A DNA stretch of 29,786 nucleotides from Priapulus caudatus (taxonomy: Eukaryota; Priapulida; Priapulimorpha; Priapulimorphida; Priapulidae). The notes under the pieces are model-generated. The model was not told the origin of the DNA. It saw nothing but the letters and a program-made list of their open reading frames with translations, and searched no databases. Every line of letters starts with the position of its first letter. Positions within the stretch are counted from its first letter, which is position 1. Shown here in pieces: positions 8,146-17,520 of this stretch. A program made the translations under genes and the position numbers. The stretch covers positions 165,948 through 195,733 of the forward strand of contig NW_014577555.1 of the NCBI RefSeq assembly GCF_000485595.1. Direction: 5' to 3'.

Positions 8146-9459
8146 ATGGCATCTCCGGATTTTACTACTAGAAGAAATCGTAAACCAAACCCCAAATTCT
8201 TCAGCCCAAAACCAGCCAAAAACAAACCTGACATAACACCAGAGAGTAAAGTGGCTGCTAAATCCAACACAGTGCAACAGGCAAGTAAACGCACTAAGCG
8301 TGGAGGACCAACCCCAATAGCAGTTACAGACACGGACAAGGGAAATTGCCCCTGCACAGTAACAAGTGATGACGGCACACAAGTGCAATGTGACCAGTGC
8401 AATCAATGGTGGCACAACACTTGTGCAGGTATTAATGTCAGGGAACTGAATAAATACACAAACTTGGAAAAGTACTTACCATATAAGTGCTTGTTTTGTC
8501 AACTTAGTGACATACAAACATCGATAACACTTAGAGTTGAAATTTCAAGCCGACTCACAGTGGCCAAGTCAGTGTCGGCACACCCTAGTTATAACAGTAC
8601 AGACAATAAACATACCAACGTACAGACTGCTACACCTGTCAACTTGGTCAGTCTATCAGGTAACACAGGTATACCATCACTAGCGGATATCCCAATCATC
8701 AACATCGGTGACCAATCCGATCCGGGATTTGATAAAGATAGCAAATATATTGTTGTAATTGACAACATACAGGAACCGGTCAAGTACCAACACTCAAAGA
8801 GTATTTTGGCTGAGGTATACAAACATAAACCAACATTAAGAGTATATCACGCATACCCGCTTCCTGCAGGGGGTATTTGTCTACAGCTGCACACGGAAGA
8901 GGACGAAAGGACTGCTCTAGAAAGGTGGCCAGAGGGAGCATTTGATTCGCCAGACATACAGCCACATATACCAGCAAGTAGACCACTGCTCAACACAGTT
9001 GTGGTAAGGAACGTTGAGACCAAGCTCACGGACAGAGAGATAGTAGAAGCACTTGCGCGCAGATACAAGGAAACAGGGTCAGTAAAACGATTCCGGAACC
9101 GACATACCACCAAACCACTGCCCGTAGTAAGTGTATGTTTTAGCAGAAGCTCCACGGCAACACAGACTCTAGGCGCGGGTGTTGAACTGTGTGGCAACAA
9201 CTTGCCGTGTGAACCAAAAAGGGCTAATAAAGTAATCAGGTGTTACAGGTGTCAGACTTATGGACATATAGCTAGGAGCTGCAGACTCAACGCGGCCTGC
9301 GTTAGATGCGGAAGTCAACACGATAGGGAAAGTGGACCCTGTGACGCACCTATACATTGCGTAAACTGGAAAGAAGAACATTTTGCAGACTCGGCGAAAT
9401 GTAAGAACTTTCTGACAATAAAACAAAATCTTCAAGTCAGATCTATTCGCAGAGTATGA
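8146..9459 (+). CDS. LINE ORF1 protein with PHD finger and zinc knuckles
   Basis: ORF1 proteins bind element RNA and assist target-primed reverse transcription. This 437-codon frame starts MASPDFTTRRN and is uninterrupted. The N-terminus is basic and Pro-rich. A PHD-type zinc finger spans about residues 68-125: CPC, CDQC, WWHNTC, then YKCLFC, giving the C4HC3 order. The middle (about 190-345) is an RNA-recognition-like region with short matches only. CCHC knuckles follow at about 365-425: CYRCQTYGHIARSC, CVRCGSQHDRESGPC, and a third, CVNWKEEHFADSAKC, in which the second Cys is Trp. The stop is at 9457-9459; ORF2 begins about 88 bp later. It is far better preserved than ORF2. Confidence 0.85.
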   Translation: MASPDFTTRRNRKPNPKFFSPKPAKNKPDITPESKVAAKSNTVQQASKRTKRGGPTPIAVTDTDKGNCPCTVTSDDGTQVQCDQCNQWWHNTCAGINVRELNKYTNLEKYLPYKCLFCQLSDIQTSITLRVEISSRLTVAKSVSAHPSYNSTDNKHTNVQTATPVNLVSLSGNTGIPSLADIPIINIGDQSDPGFDKDSKYIVVIDNIQEPVKYQHSKSILAEVYKHKPTLRVYHAYPLPAGGICLQLHTEEDERTALERWPEGAFDSPDIQPHIPASRPLLNTVVVRNVETKLTDREIVEALARRYKETGSVKRFRNRHTTKPLPVVSVCFSRSSTATQTLGAGVELCGNNLPCEPKRANKVIRCYRCQTYGHIARSCRLNAACVRCGSQHDRESGPCDAPIHCVNWKEEHFADSAKCKNFLTIKQNLQVRSIRRV

Positions 9460-9547
9460 TGTGAAATTGCTTCCTAACACAACTATGAAGCAAGTAGCAG
9501 GTATAAGGACAACCGTGATTCTCATCGTTACTATTTTTCTGAACAAC

Positions 9548-10215
9548 ATGAGACTGCTTTAGCTAAACACCAGAGCAATATCAACATCGAAGCGGTACAT
9601 AGGAAACTACGCTGCTACTAGCAAACTGGATATTCTATGTTTGTCGAAAACATGGAACACAGATGACAAACCAAAAGTAAAGAACTTCACACATTTCTGG
9701 AAAAACCGGAAAAGAAACAACAGATGAGGAGTGGCCATACTTGTTAGCAAAAACATTAAGGCGGTGCACAGATTTGACCTCGAAGTGGACAATCTTAAGG
9801 CAATATGGATTGAAACCTGTATTTCCAATCAGCGAATACTCGTGGCATCAGTATACATACGACCAGGTAACAGAGCAAACCTAGTGCTACTGGAAAGCGT
9901 CATAGACAGTATGCCACAGAGCACACCCGTCATCTTGACAGGGGACGTCAATGCACGATGTGACCAATGAGACAATGGAAACAAATTTGGGATAGCTTGG
10001 ACACTTGGGAAACAGCTGGAAATGATTGCTGTGACACACGGCTTCAGTATCCTGAATGACGGCACACCAACGAGGATCTTCGGGGGTCACAGCAGTGCCC
10101 GGACGTCACTCTTAGTTGAGGCGTACATTGTCCTGGCAAGTGGCACGTCGACCACCAGATAGTAGTGAACTCGGACCACTCGCCGATAATACTGCAATAC
10201 GAGAACACCAGGTAA
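9548..10215 (+). pseudogene. LINE ORF2 endonuclease domain (broken)
   Basis: The endonuclease nicks the target DNA to prime reverse transcription. A candidate start ATG is at 9548, followed by TAG at 9560-9562 and then LNTRAIST, the usual domain start. DILCLSKTWN is visible from about 9629; relatives have SETW, so the catalytic Glu appears to be Lys. Further in-frame stops are TGA at 9725-9727 and 9968-9970. Between them the domain reads GVAILVSKN, VYIRPGN and ILTGDVNAR (about 9728-9960). It continues as ILNDGTPTRIFGG. A frameshift near 10125-10140 moves the final catalytic motif, VVNSDHSPI, into another frame from 10141. That frame ends with TAA at 10213-10215. Confidence 0.8.
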
Positions 10216-10810
10216 CCAACAAAGACCAGATGGGATTTGGAAAAGACTGATTGGCAGAATTGAAAAACCAGCATCGACACTGAAATGGAAAATTGGCTTA
10301 CAGCCATCACAACTGACACTCTGGCGGAGGACGTATGTAGGTCGTTTACAGACTCAATCATAAACTGTGCAAACTCTACTATAAAAAGAAAAAAAGTATG
10401 CTCACACTCTAAGCCATTTATGACAGACACTGTCAAAGCACTTCTTAAGAAATGTAAAGTGGCCAGAAACCGGTACAGGAAACGGAGAGACCCAAAAAAC
10501 TGAAAACGTGCACAAGAAGTAGTCGCTAAGTTCATGGAGGCATACAACATCGCCAAACAGGAATGGATGGACAAAATCAGCGAGGAGATCACTCTGTCAG
10601 GGGGAAATATGTGGCAAAAGATCAATAAAATTATTAAAGGGAACAACACATCAGTTGTACAACCACTCCGACTAAACAATACACCTTTGACGATGAGGAA
10701 ATCTCCAACAGGATGCGGGATGTTCCTATACTTAGAACACATGTACCACAAGACAGCTTTGACAAGGACTGGTTCGATAAAATCAACACCGAAACAGAGC
10801 AGATCATAAC
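10216..10810 (+). pseudogene. LINE ORF2 linker before reverse transcriptase (broken)
   Basis: The frame that ends the endonuclease continues past TAA 10213-10215 and TGA 10261-10263, then stays open from 10264 to TGA 10501-10503 and on to about 10710. It is Lys/Arg-rich (IKRKKVCSHSKPF, RYRKRR, GNMWQKINKIIKG), as in the linker between endonuclease and reverse transcriptase of other LINEs. A frameshift near 10700 transfers the protein to the reverse-transcriptase frame. Confidence 0.65.
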
Positions 10811-11672
10811 GGAGGAACACAATACTGCCAACACAGCAGATTTATACAACACAGACCTCAACATCGATGAAGTCAATACAGCTATAAAGATGATGGAAAT
10901 ACAGTCGGCACCAGGGCCAGATGCAGTGCTGCCCCGAATGATCTCGGAGGCGGGGGATATGACTCGCGAAGCACTCCACACACTTTTCCAGATCTGCTAG
11001 AAAGATCACATAGTACCAGACATGTGGAAGGAGGAGAACAGGATTTATATACCTATACCCGGGAAAACGTATTACCACGTATAAAAAGCAAGCTGACCTC
11101 TCCGCTTGACAAGCGTGGTAGGAAAACTGATGGAACGTATCATCTGTTGTCATCTGGTATGGCATCTTGAAGCAAACGGACTAATGAACCTTCTACAGTT
11201 TGCATATCGACGCAACCGGAATATCACACAAGCGATCCTTACGTTTGCTTTAGACATTTTAGAGGGCTTCAAGAGAAACGAACACACGGTGGCTACGTTT
11301 GTTGACCTGGAGGGGGCTTTTGACAGCGTGTGGCGCGTAAGGGTAATCCACAAACTTTGGACAGCGGAAATCAGAAGCCGTATGCTACTGTATGTGGCGA
11401 ACTACCTCAAGAGGCGTAAGGAAAGGAATCTCATCAACTCCTTCCAATCGACGTGGATCACCACAGATCTGGGTGTACCTCAAGGATCAGTTATCTCCCC
11501 GATACTTTTCCTCATCTTCATCAGGGAAATGACAATCGCAATACCAAAACGAGTATCATATGCCGATAACCTGTTCGCGTGGACCAAGAACCTCGATATT
11601 TCCGAGGCAGAACAGGACATGCAAGAAAAAAGTCATTCAGATCCTGGAGTCGAACAAGAAATGGAGACTTAA
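10713..11672 (+). pseudogene. LINE ORF2 reverse transcriptase (broken)
   Basis: This domain synthesises cDNA at the nicked target. The motifs appear in order: AIKMMEIQSAPGPDAVLPRM (about 10881-10940), LTSVVGKLMERII (about 11098), FVDLEGAFDSVW with the first catalytic Asp (about 11297), LGVPQGSVISPILF (about 11470), and YADNLFAW (about 11560). Relatives have YADD, so the second Asp of the active pair is Asn here. A TAG at 10998-11000 interrupts, with two more stops between 11083 and 11095. A frameshift near 11625 ends this frame at 11672 and the thumb continues in the next. The domain cannot be made as one protein. Confidence 0.88.
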
Positions 11673-13068
11673 CATTAATGTCACCAAAACAGAGGTTATC
11701 TGTTTCACTAAAAAGACTGGACTTGTAATCAACATCAAAGTGGAACGCAGAACACTTAAACAAGTCGGTGAGAAAGTTTGCCTAGGGGTCATGCTAGACC
11801 AACATTTGACATTCGTGACACACACGAATAACACAGCAAGGAGAGCAATGGGGGCACTAACCAAAATCAGTGCACTGATGGCCGATATTGGGGGCCTAAA
11901 GATGGAAATAGGGGCCTCCCTATACAAGGCTTGTATCCGCCCCCTACTCGAATTTGCATACCCAGTTTGGTGCTGCGCTCCCATAGACCAAATTCTGAAA
12001 CTGGAGAGGGTACAGCGGATTGCACTCCTCAGGGCATCAGGGACCCTAAATTCGACACCTACAGCTGCCCTGGAGGTGATGACCAACGTACCACCGCTCA
12101 GAATACGCTACGAGGAGATACTCGCACAGGAATTTATACGCATCCATAGGAAGCCACACACCAACCATCTTAGGTCCATGGTGCTGCAGCACCTGGATGA
12201 CAGGAGCTACATGGACCACCGTATCCTCACGCCGCTGCACCAGATAAAAATGGCCGTGAAAGACTTGTGCAGAGAGTTCGACCCGAGGCGGGTCGATCAC
12301 GAACTAGTGTATCTGACGGAACGTATGCACTCATCCATCGTTATAAGAGCCACCAACACCTGGCAAACACTAGGAAACAGTAAGACCAGAACATCCATAC
12401 AAGCCTCCGCGGCCCGGAAGATCACACAACAACAGAACAGCGAGACCGATAACAACTGGATCATCGCCTTTACTGACGGATCAGCACTCGGTAATCCTGG
12501 CCCGTGTGGAGCGTCTGCTATTATCTACGCGAACGGTATGGACAGTGAACCATCCTCTATCAGGAAAGCTGTGTCCAAGAAAAGTAGTAGTTACCATGGA
12601 GAAATCTATGCAATTTACTTGGCAGTTGACTTCACCGTAAACTACTCTACTACACACCACATTGCAGGCATTAGAATCTTCTCAGACTGTCAAAGTGCCA
12701 TCTTGACAGTATCAAATTCGACCCAGCATAACAACTTTACATCGCTCTGTTCGGACATCCTTGAACGTGTACAACAGCTCTACGACAAGGAAATCGACGT
12801 CGACATTTGCTGGGTTGCTGGTCATGCGGGACTGGCAGCAAACGAGTTAGCGTGCGCAGAGACGAAAATAGCAGCTCATGAAGCAGCAGACATAGAGGAT
12901 GCAGAACATCAAGCGCCCCTGTCTCTGTTAGAGGCAAAAGGAGAGACCAGGAAAGCAGTTATACGGAAATGGCAACATCGGTGGGATATATCGGAAACAG
13001 GAAGGACCTATTACCAGAACAAGCCCTCAGTCACAGTTAAAAGCGTGCGCAGCAAGCAATACAGATAG
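11625..13068 (+). CDS. LINE ORF2 thumb and RNase H segment (partial)
   Basis: This is the longest open piece of ORF2; the frame is open from about 11560 but matches the protein only from about 11625. The thumb includes WRLNINVTKTEVICF, LGVMLDQHLTF, LYKACIRPLLEFAYPVW and LERVQRIALL. RNase H, which removes RNA from the hybrid, starts about 12460. It shows FTDGSALGNPG (Asp), YHGEIYAIYLAVDF (Glu), IFSDCQSAI (Asp) and WVAGHAGLAANELAC; the position often held by a fourth Asp reads Cys. The presence of RNase H is what places the element near the I group. TAG at 13066-13068 ends the frame. A one-base shift moves the rest to the next frame. Confidence 0.85.
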
Positions 13069-13069
13069 A

Positions 13070-13408
13070 GCAATTGAATGCAATGTCAACCGCATTAGAA
13101 CGGGCCACACAAAGCTTAAAGAACATCAGTACAAGCTTGGCGCAACTGACAGCCCCCTGTGTGCAAGCGACCAAGTAATAGAGACAGTCGAACACAAACT
13201 ACTTCAATGTACGTTACTAAACTACAACAGAGAGACTCTTACCGACACCATAGAGCTTGGATATGTTACAACAGATACACCACACTTTAACAGGACCATA
13301 GACATACTGACTCCTACAGGAGAAAACAGTCATCTCCCACTGGAAATAAGGAATATCATCAGCAGAGCCTTCACTAAGTTCCTGGCGGACTCTGTCCCAG
13401 TTATATAG
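13070..13408 (+). pseudogene. LINE ORF2 C-terminal Cys/His tail
   Basis: Immediately after the 13068 stop, in the +1 frame, the protein continues: VNRIRTGHTKLKEHQYKLG, DSPLCASD, ETVEHKLLQC, ending at TAG 13406-13408. RNase H LINEs usually end with a C-x2-C ... H ... C zinc region after a RTGHT-like segment. Here the second Cys of the first pair is Asp. Confidence 0.75.
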
Positions 13409-14007
13409 ACACACAAGACCAGCAATGTGGTTTTATCCAATTTTTAATATTTTAAATTGTAAATATACCGTGCCATCTTGTCTCGTTCCGGCGGTTTTTA
13501 ACTATACAACGAGATAACACAGTGTGAGAGACTAGCTACAAAGAGACAAGCTATACCAGATGTGGCTGTAGATTGAGATGTGCATATGTGACTCAGACTG
13601 TAGAACGAGACGTACGTATGTGAATAAACTGAGATGTACATGTACGTGTGACTGTACACTGATATACGTATGTCGAAGTGATAACAAGAAATGCACGTTT
13701 ATTGGTTCTTATAATTAGCTCCTGACTTATTGGTTCTTATAATTAGCTCCTCACTAAGCCTAGGCTACTTCTTTCTTCGGTGTCCGACATTAGGTTCTGC
13801 ACGCGCACCAAAACTGTGTAGGTCTACGGTTCCGATTGTCGGATGCTCTCAAACCACTTTAGCTTTAACTTTGCATTGAAGAAATAGTGTGATTCAACTC
13901 CGTGCGAAGCACGGCTATTTGCTATTGACGTTGTAATGCGCGTTAGAATTTAACGTTAATTAATTACCGCAAAGCTCTGCGCTCATAATCACCAAAACAA
14001 AGGTTTG
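13409..14007. other. Spacer between LINE and element B
   Basis: There is no gene here. It includes the presumed LINE 3' UTR, loosely repeated motifs around ACTGAGATGTACATGTACG, a 28-bp tandem duplication and a short GC hairpin (13900-13914). Confidence 0.6.
13699..13754. repeat. 28-bp tandem duplication
   Basis: Two adjacent copies of a 28-bp unit that starts TTATTGGTTCTTATAATTAG. The second starts at 13727, and the copies differ only near the end. Confidence 0.9.
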
Positions 14008-14011
14008 ATAG
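14008..14011. repeat. Target-site duplication of element B, left copy
   Basis: ATAG precedes the 5' LTR start at 14012 and recurs right after the 3' LTR end, at 28613-28616. Four bases is within the range for Ty3/gypsy elements, but a 4-bp match alone is weak evidence. Confidence 0.65.
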
Positions 14012-14343
14012 TGTAGCGAGCAGCCTTGTGTGGCGAGGCCCGAGTTGTGTAGCAAGCCGGGTCGCGGAAAGTGTATGTACGTCATAATTTGTATGATGGG
14101 GTTTTCTATAGGAATTGATTCCGGGGTCTTGATATAAGGGTATAACCGCGTAGTATAGAGTAGGATCTAAGTTTAGTGGTGCGGCGCCCCGCGTAGATAG
14201 AATATTGATGTGCCGGCAAGCCGGATGAGGGCAGCCGGCCGGTGGAGCGTTCGATAGCGCCAGTGTAGTGTCACGCCGGCAAGGCCGGTGGGAGTGGTTG
14301 TTACCGGCCGGTGCACGCCGGAACCGGCATAGGCGTGCCGGCT

Positions 14344-14830
14344 GGTGGGCATATGTTTCCATGAACCAAAGTATGGTCGTGACGTCAGTGTACGTTAGTG
14401 TGACGTCCGTGGCTATCTACCACCATAGACCAATCACGCACGCACATCCATGTATGCATGGCACATCCATAATATATTATTCTAATTACGCTGAATAGCC
14501 GAGCTTGTACGGCGGCGGGCGTTACGTCTGAAGGTCGTTGGTTCGAATCCCATCTGTTTTTTTTATTATTTTCCTGTTTTCTGTATTTTTCTATGTTTAT
14601 CCATATTTACATGATTTATATACAATTTTTTATTACATTTTTTTAATTAAATTAAATTTATTAGTGTTAATTAAATTTCATTAGGGTTAGGGTTAGGGAG
14701 TAGGGCGTAGCACGCAACCACCAGCACCATCAGCAGGCTCTATGCATTCAACTTCGGAGATAACCGAGTTCGTGCGTGACATCAGTGTACGTCACGACCA
14801 TACTTTGGTTCATGAAAACATATTCCGACC
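14344..14830. mobile_element. 487-bp TIR element with 9-bp target duplication
   Basis: Terminal inverted repeats 14344-14385 and 14789-14830 match at 39 of 42 positions and begin GG. The direct repeat GTGCCGGCT flanks it (14335-14343 and 14831-14839). The 3' LTR of element B carries the corresponding site once, uninterrupted (near 20815-20823, GTGCGGGCT), which is an empty-site control. A 9-bp duplication fits MuDR-like or Merlin-like transposases. No transposase is encoded, so it is non-autonomous. Inside are a tRNA-like region and three TTAGGG units (14681-14698). Confidence 0.88.
14491..14564 (+). ncRNA. tRNA-like region (possible SINE head)
   Basis: An A-box-like sequence (TAGCCGAGCTTGTACGG, 14496-14512), a B box (GGTTCGAATCC, 14540-14550) and a run of eight T (14557-14564) have the spacing of an RNA polymerase III unit. 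The acceptor stem does not pair and the T stem has a mismatch, so it is unlikely to be a working tRNA gene. A tRNA-derived SINE head captured by the TIR element is the likeliest reading. Confidence 0.5.
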
Positions 14831-15062
14831 GTGCCGGCTGGCTAGCGTACCGAGCAACAATCTGGCCAGGGCACCCTGCGATTATGTATCACTTAGTCGC
14901 GTAATATTTATAACCACAGTGAGATTGAAGGACACGCGCAAGGGCATTGTTTATTGATTTAGTAGCTTTGCGATTGTTTTGCAAAGGTTTTGTGAACGCG
15001 TGATTGTGTTTTATAAAAGAACGCGTCATATGTTTCGCAAAATAAGAATTAGAAGACGCGGA

Positions 15063-15137
15063 GTATGTCATTTTAGCGCGAGATGCAGCCATTGGCTAGT
15101 GGCAACGGGCAACTCAATCTGCGACTGGCTATAAAAG
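15063..15137 (+). promoter_or_regulatory. Element B LTR core promoter
   Basis: TATAAAAG at 15130-15137, with ATTGG (an inverted CCAAT box) about 38 bp upstream. Both are kept in the 3' LTR (TATAAAAG at 27940-27947). Conservation in both LTRs supports a promoter role. Confidence 0.65.
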
Positions 15138-15171
15138 CCAGGGTTGTTAGGAGAGAAACAGACCACTAAAG

Positions 15172-15861
15172 GCCAACTCAGGTCGCCCTTACGTCCTAGT
15201 CGCCGACAAAATTTGAAGATCGTACGTCAAAAACAGGCTAGATCGCCGATAAAAACATCGGCGACAAAACTCGACATGAGTTCTCTTACTATCAAAAATA
15301 CGGTTGCCGACTGCGATCGCAAGAATAGAAACGGTTCTATTTCTACGTGGCGGTCGGCGACAAATCGTGAGTGGCAGCCAATCACCGCTACGTGTCGAGT
15401 CACATGATTATCAAAAGTCACGTGATTAACAAAATGACAGCCTACACAGCAGTTTACAAGGAGGGATTATTGCACAAACCCTTTCTCAAATATATATTCA
15501 GTTTTCCGTATATCACAGGCAATTTTCTCCACATGATTATAACGATTTTCAGAATATTGAGGATAGATTTACGAAGTTACCTGATGTTTACTGCTGGTAA
15601 GCGCCATTTTGTTGGTCATGTGACTCGTTTTATGTAGACTGGTCCCGGCGTCAAGCTTGCTCTGTTTGTGCTAAAGAACTGCTTGTGCTAGTACAAATAC
15701 TAGGGCCGCGAACCCGTCTACGTTTCTTGCAGAACGCTACGACCTGATCGGCGATGTACGGCGTGAAGTCACTTAAGGTCGACGTGAGTGTTGCTACGCT
15801 GCTACTCGGCGATAAAGTAGTTGCCGATAGTCAAATCGTAGGGCGACCTGAGCAGGGCTTA
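15172..15861. mobile_element. Second TIR insertion in the 5' LTR
   Basis: About 690 bp with no counterpart in the 3' LTR, where the flanking sequences adjoin at about 27975-27990. Inverted ends CTCAGGTCGCCCTTACG (15177-15193) and CGTAGGGCGACCTGAG (15837-15852) match except for one base. Repeated CGCCGA motifs fill the subterminal parts. The flanks CTAAAG and CTTAAG hint at a short target duplication. No transposase is seen. Confidence 0.65.
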
Positions 15862-15888
15862 AGACCACACTGGGAGGAGATAAGAAGA

Positions 15889-16132
15889 AGAGTCAGCGCC
15901 GGACAGCGCCCAGGCAGCCTGCCCATCGCCCGCCGCACTGGCATGGGCGAGCAAGGTAGTAGCCTAGGGTGGCGTCCCGGCGGGGGCCGACTACTACTAC
16001 TGCTACTACTACTACTACTACGGTCGAAGGAGAGTCAGTGCCGAACAGCGCCCAGGCAGCCTGCCCCTCGCCTGCCGCAATGGCATGGGCAAGCAAGGTA
16101 GTAGCCGAGGGTGGCGTCCCGGCGGGGGCCGA
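15889..16132. repeat. 142-bp tandem duplication with (TAC)n between units
   Basis: A roughly 102-bp segment starting AGAGTCAGCGCCGGACAGCG is repeated from 16031. The units are separated by a CTA/TAC trinucleotide run at 15988-16020. The 3' LTR has one unit (28016-28118). Confidence 0.85.
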
Positions 16133-16302
16133 CAACTAAGGACACTAAGGAGATATATGACTATGAAAATATAGAGATGGGATTAATCGGGAACATTTAC
16201 CGGGGGAAGGAAGCTAGATAGCGGGGAACGTGGACATTAACCAAGAGCGTATCAACTTTATTGTGTTGTAAATTCCGCAATGCGGATGTGTCACTTTTAT
16301 TG

Positions 16303-16308
16303 AATAAA
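16303..16308 (+). promoter_or_regulatory. Element B LTR polyadenylation signal
   Basis: AATAAA lies in the 5' LTR within GAATAAACGGCTTC. The 3' LTR has AATAGATAAACGG at the same place, so the hexamer that would end the element's own transcript is altered there. Confidence 0.55.
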
Positions 16309-16493
16309 CGGCTTCTTACACGCCACTAAAAGTATTTCCCGGTTACGTGTGGTATCTCTGTCGAGCTACACTCACACACACTCACGCACTCCGCAAGCCT
16401 GACGAAACGCCGGCGACGGTCGTAGACGACAGCCGCCGGGCGGTTAAGAAACACAACGCAACAAGGTACTATACGATCACAAAAACAGAAGAG

Positions 16494-16632
16494 ACGTCAC
16501 ACTGGTGAGCCGTGACGAAGGTCAATCATGCACATCGCGGAGAAACGTTACACTGGCGTGTGACCAGGATCACAGCCAATATTCTGACAGACAACGCGAC
16601 GAACGTTACAGTGGTGCCGCGTGACCAGGATC
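16494..16632 (+). repeat. Three primer-site-like repeats at the LTR end
   Basis: ACGTTACACTGGCGTGTGAC (16545) and ACGTTACAGTGGTGCCGCGT (16603), both continuing to CCAGGATC, are related. A weaker third copy lies at 16494 (ACGTCACACTGGTGAGCCGT). The first two copies in order are also present in the 3' LTR. Only the last spans the LTR end. Confidence 0.75.
16612..16631 (+). promoter_or_regulatory. Element B primer-binding site (candidate)
   Basis: TGGTGCCGCGTGACCAGGAT begins two bases after the LTR end. TGG is expected opposite a tRNA CCA. I could not assign the tRNA. Confidence 0.6.
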
Positions 16633-16681
16633 TTGCAGAGAGACGTGAGAGCCGAGAATACTACCGAGTGAAGGCTAGAGC

Positions 16682-17467
16682 ATGCCGGTGATTCTACGGG
16701 GACCCGACAGGAGGGAAACCTCCTTGGTGTGGGACTCGACGGCGATCTCAGGCGGTACTCCCGCCGGGTACGCCGTCGGTCGCCCTGTAGAGCAGACCGC
16801 CGCGGTGGGGGCATACTCCGAGTTGACTGGTTCGGTGACAGGGTCGGAGACCGTGAGCGACGATAGCCCGACGATGATGGAGCCATACACTGACTACGCC
16901 GACGACGTAACCCCCACACCCGGCTAGCCGAGAGCGCAAGCTCCAGGCGTGACGCCGAGGCCGGATGGGCATGTTACGTTCGGCATGCCCGATACTCAGC
17001 TAAAAACGAGCCGGTGCGGGAGAAACGATCTCACGGGCTCCGCCTTCACGGCGCCTCGCCGTTCCGAGTCCGACATGGACGGGTGCGACGGCAGAGGCAG
17101 GGAAGCGGTGGAGGGTGAGACGGCTCGTAGTATACCACAGCGAGATCGAATGAGGGTAAGACCGTTTACTGGGCGTGAAGATACCACGCTAGAAACGTTC
17201 TTGCAGAAATTCGACATAGCCACCGAGTACAATGGCTGGGGCAAGACTGCTTGCACCGCTCAACTCGCAGCAGCACTGGAAGGGCCGGCGGCGGAAGCGA
17301 TCGACGGGTGTACGGATAGCATCTCTGAGTCCGCCCTCCGGGCTGAACTGCATAGCAGATTCTACCCGGCCGGACAGGAGTTGCTACACAAGTGTAGTAG
17401 GCTCGAGTATGCACGAGAGTTGAAGAAACTCGTCAGTCGCGCACTCCCGAATTTCACGCCCGAGTAG
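16682..17467 (+). pseudogene. gag: Element B Gag, N-terminal part
   Basis: The first ATG after the primer site (16682) opens a frame that stops at TAG 16925-16927 and continues in the same frame to TAG 17465-17467. The region at about 17158-17290 has gypsy capsid features: RPFTGREDTTLETFLQKFD, NGWGKTACTAQLAAALEG and AEAI. The N-terminal 80 residues are acidic and Ser/Thr-rich without a clear match. The rest of Gag, from about 17521, is in another frame, so a frameshift lies between. No intact Gag can be made. Confidence 0.7.
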
Positions 17468-17520
17468 CAGAGTGAGTGGGCGTTGTGGAGGTTTGTTGAT
17501 AACCTACCGAGCGTGTATAC

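Larger units (their letters stand above)
8146..13408 (+). mobile_element. LINE of the RNase H-bearing I-like group
   Basis: Order on the plus strand: ORF1 (PHD finger plus CCHC knuckles), ORF2 with apurinic-type endonuclease, linker, reverse transcriptase, RNase H and a C-terminal Cys/His region. That order fits non-LTR retrotransposons of the I superfamily (I, Nimb and relatives); the exact clade needs a tree. ORF1 is fully open. ORF2 has at least eight in-frame stops and four or more frameshifts, so the copy is dead. The 5' end is not defined: the foldback at 7884-8114 ends 31 bp before ORF1. No poly-A or simple-repeat tail clearly marks the 3' end after 13408. Confidence 0.88.
14012..16610 (+). 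repeat. Element B 5' LTR (with insertions)
   Basis: 2,599 bp from TGTAGCG to GTTACA. Segments 14012-14343 and 14840-14917 match 20506-20908. Segments about 15063-15170 and 15862-16610 match 27874-28612. Extra DNA relative to the 3' copy comprises a TIR element (14344-14830), a second TIR insertion (about 15172-15861) and one extra 142-bp duplication unit. Positions 14925-15062 have no counterpart in the 3' copy. Confidence 0.82.

Noticed and set aside
13900-13914. Helitron 3' terminal hairpin (CCGTGC-GAA-GCACGG)
   Set aside because: The hairpin is real, but no CTRR end follows at the expected distance and no Helitron 5' end or Rep/helicase was found.
14491-14564. Functional tRNA gene
   Set aside because: The acceptor stem does not pair, the T stem has a mismatch and no anticodon arm is evident.
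15371-15637. Small plus-strand frame in the 5' LTR
   Set aside because: No family match, and it lies inside the second TIR insertion where stops are sparse by chance.
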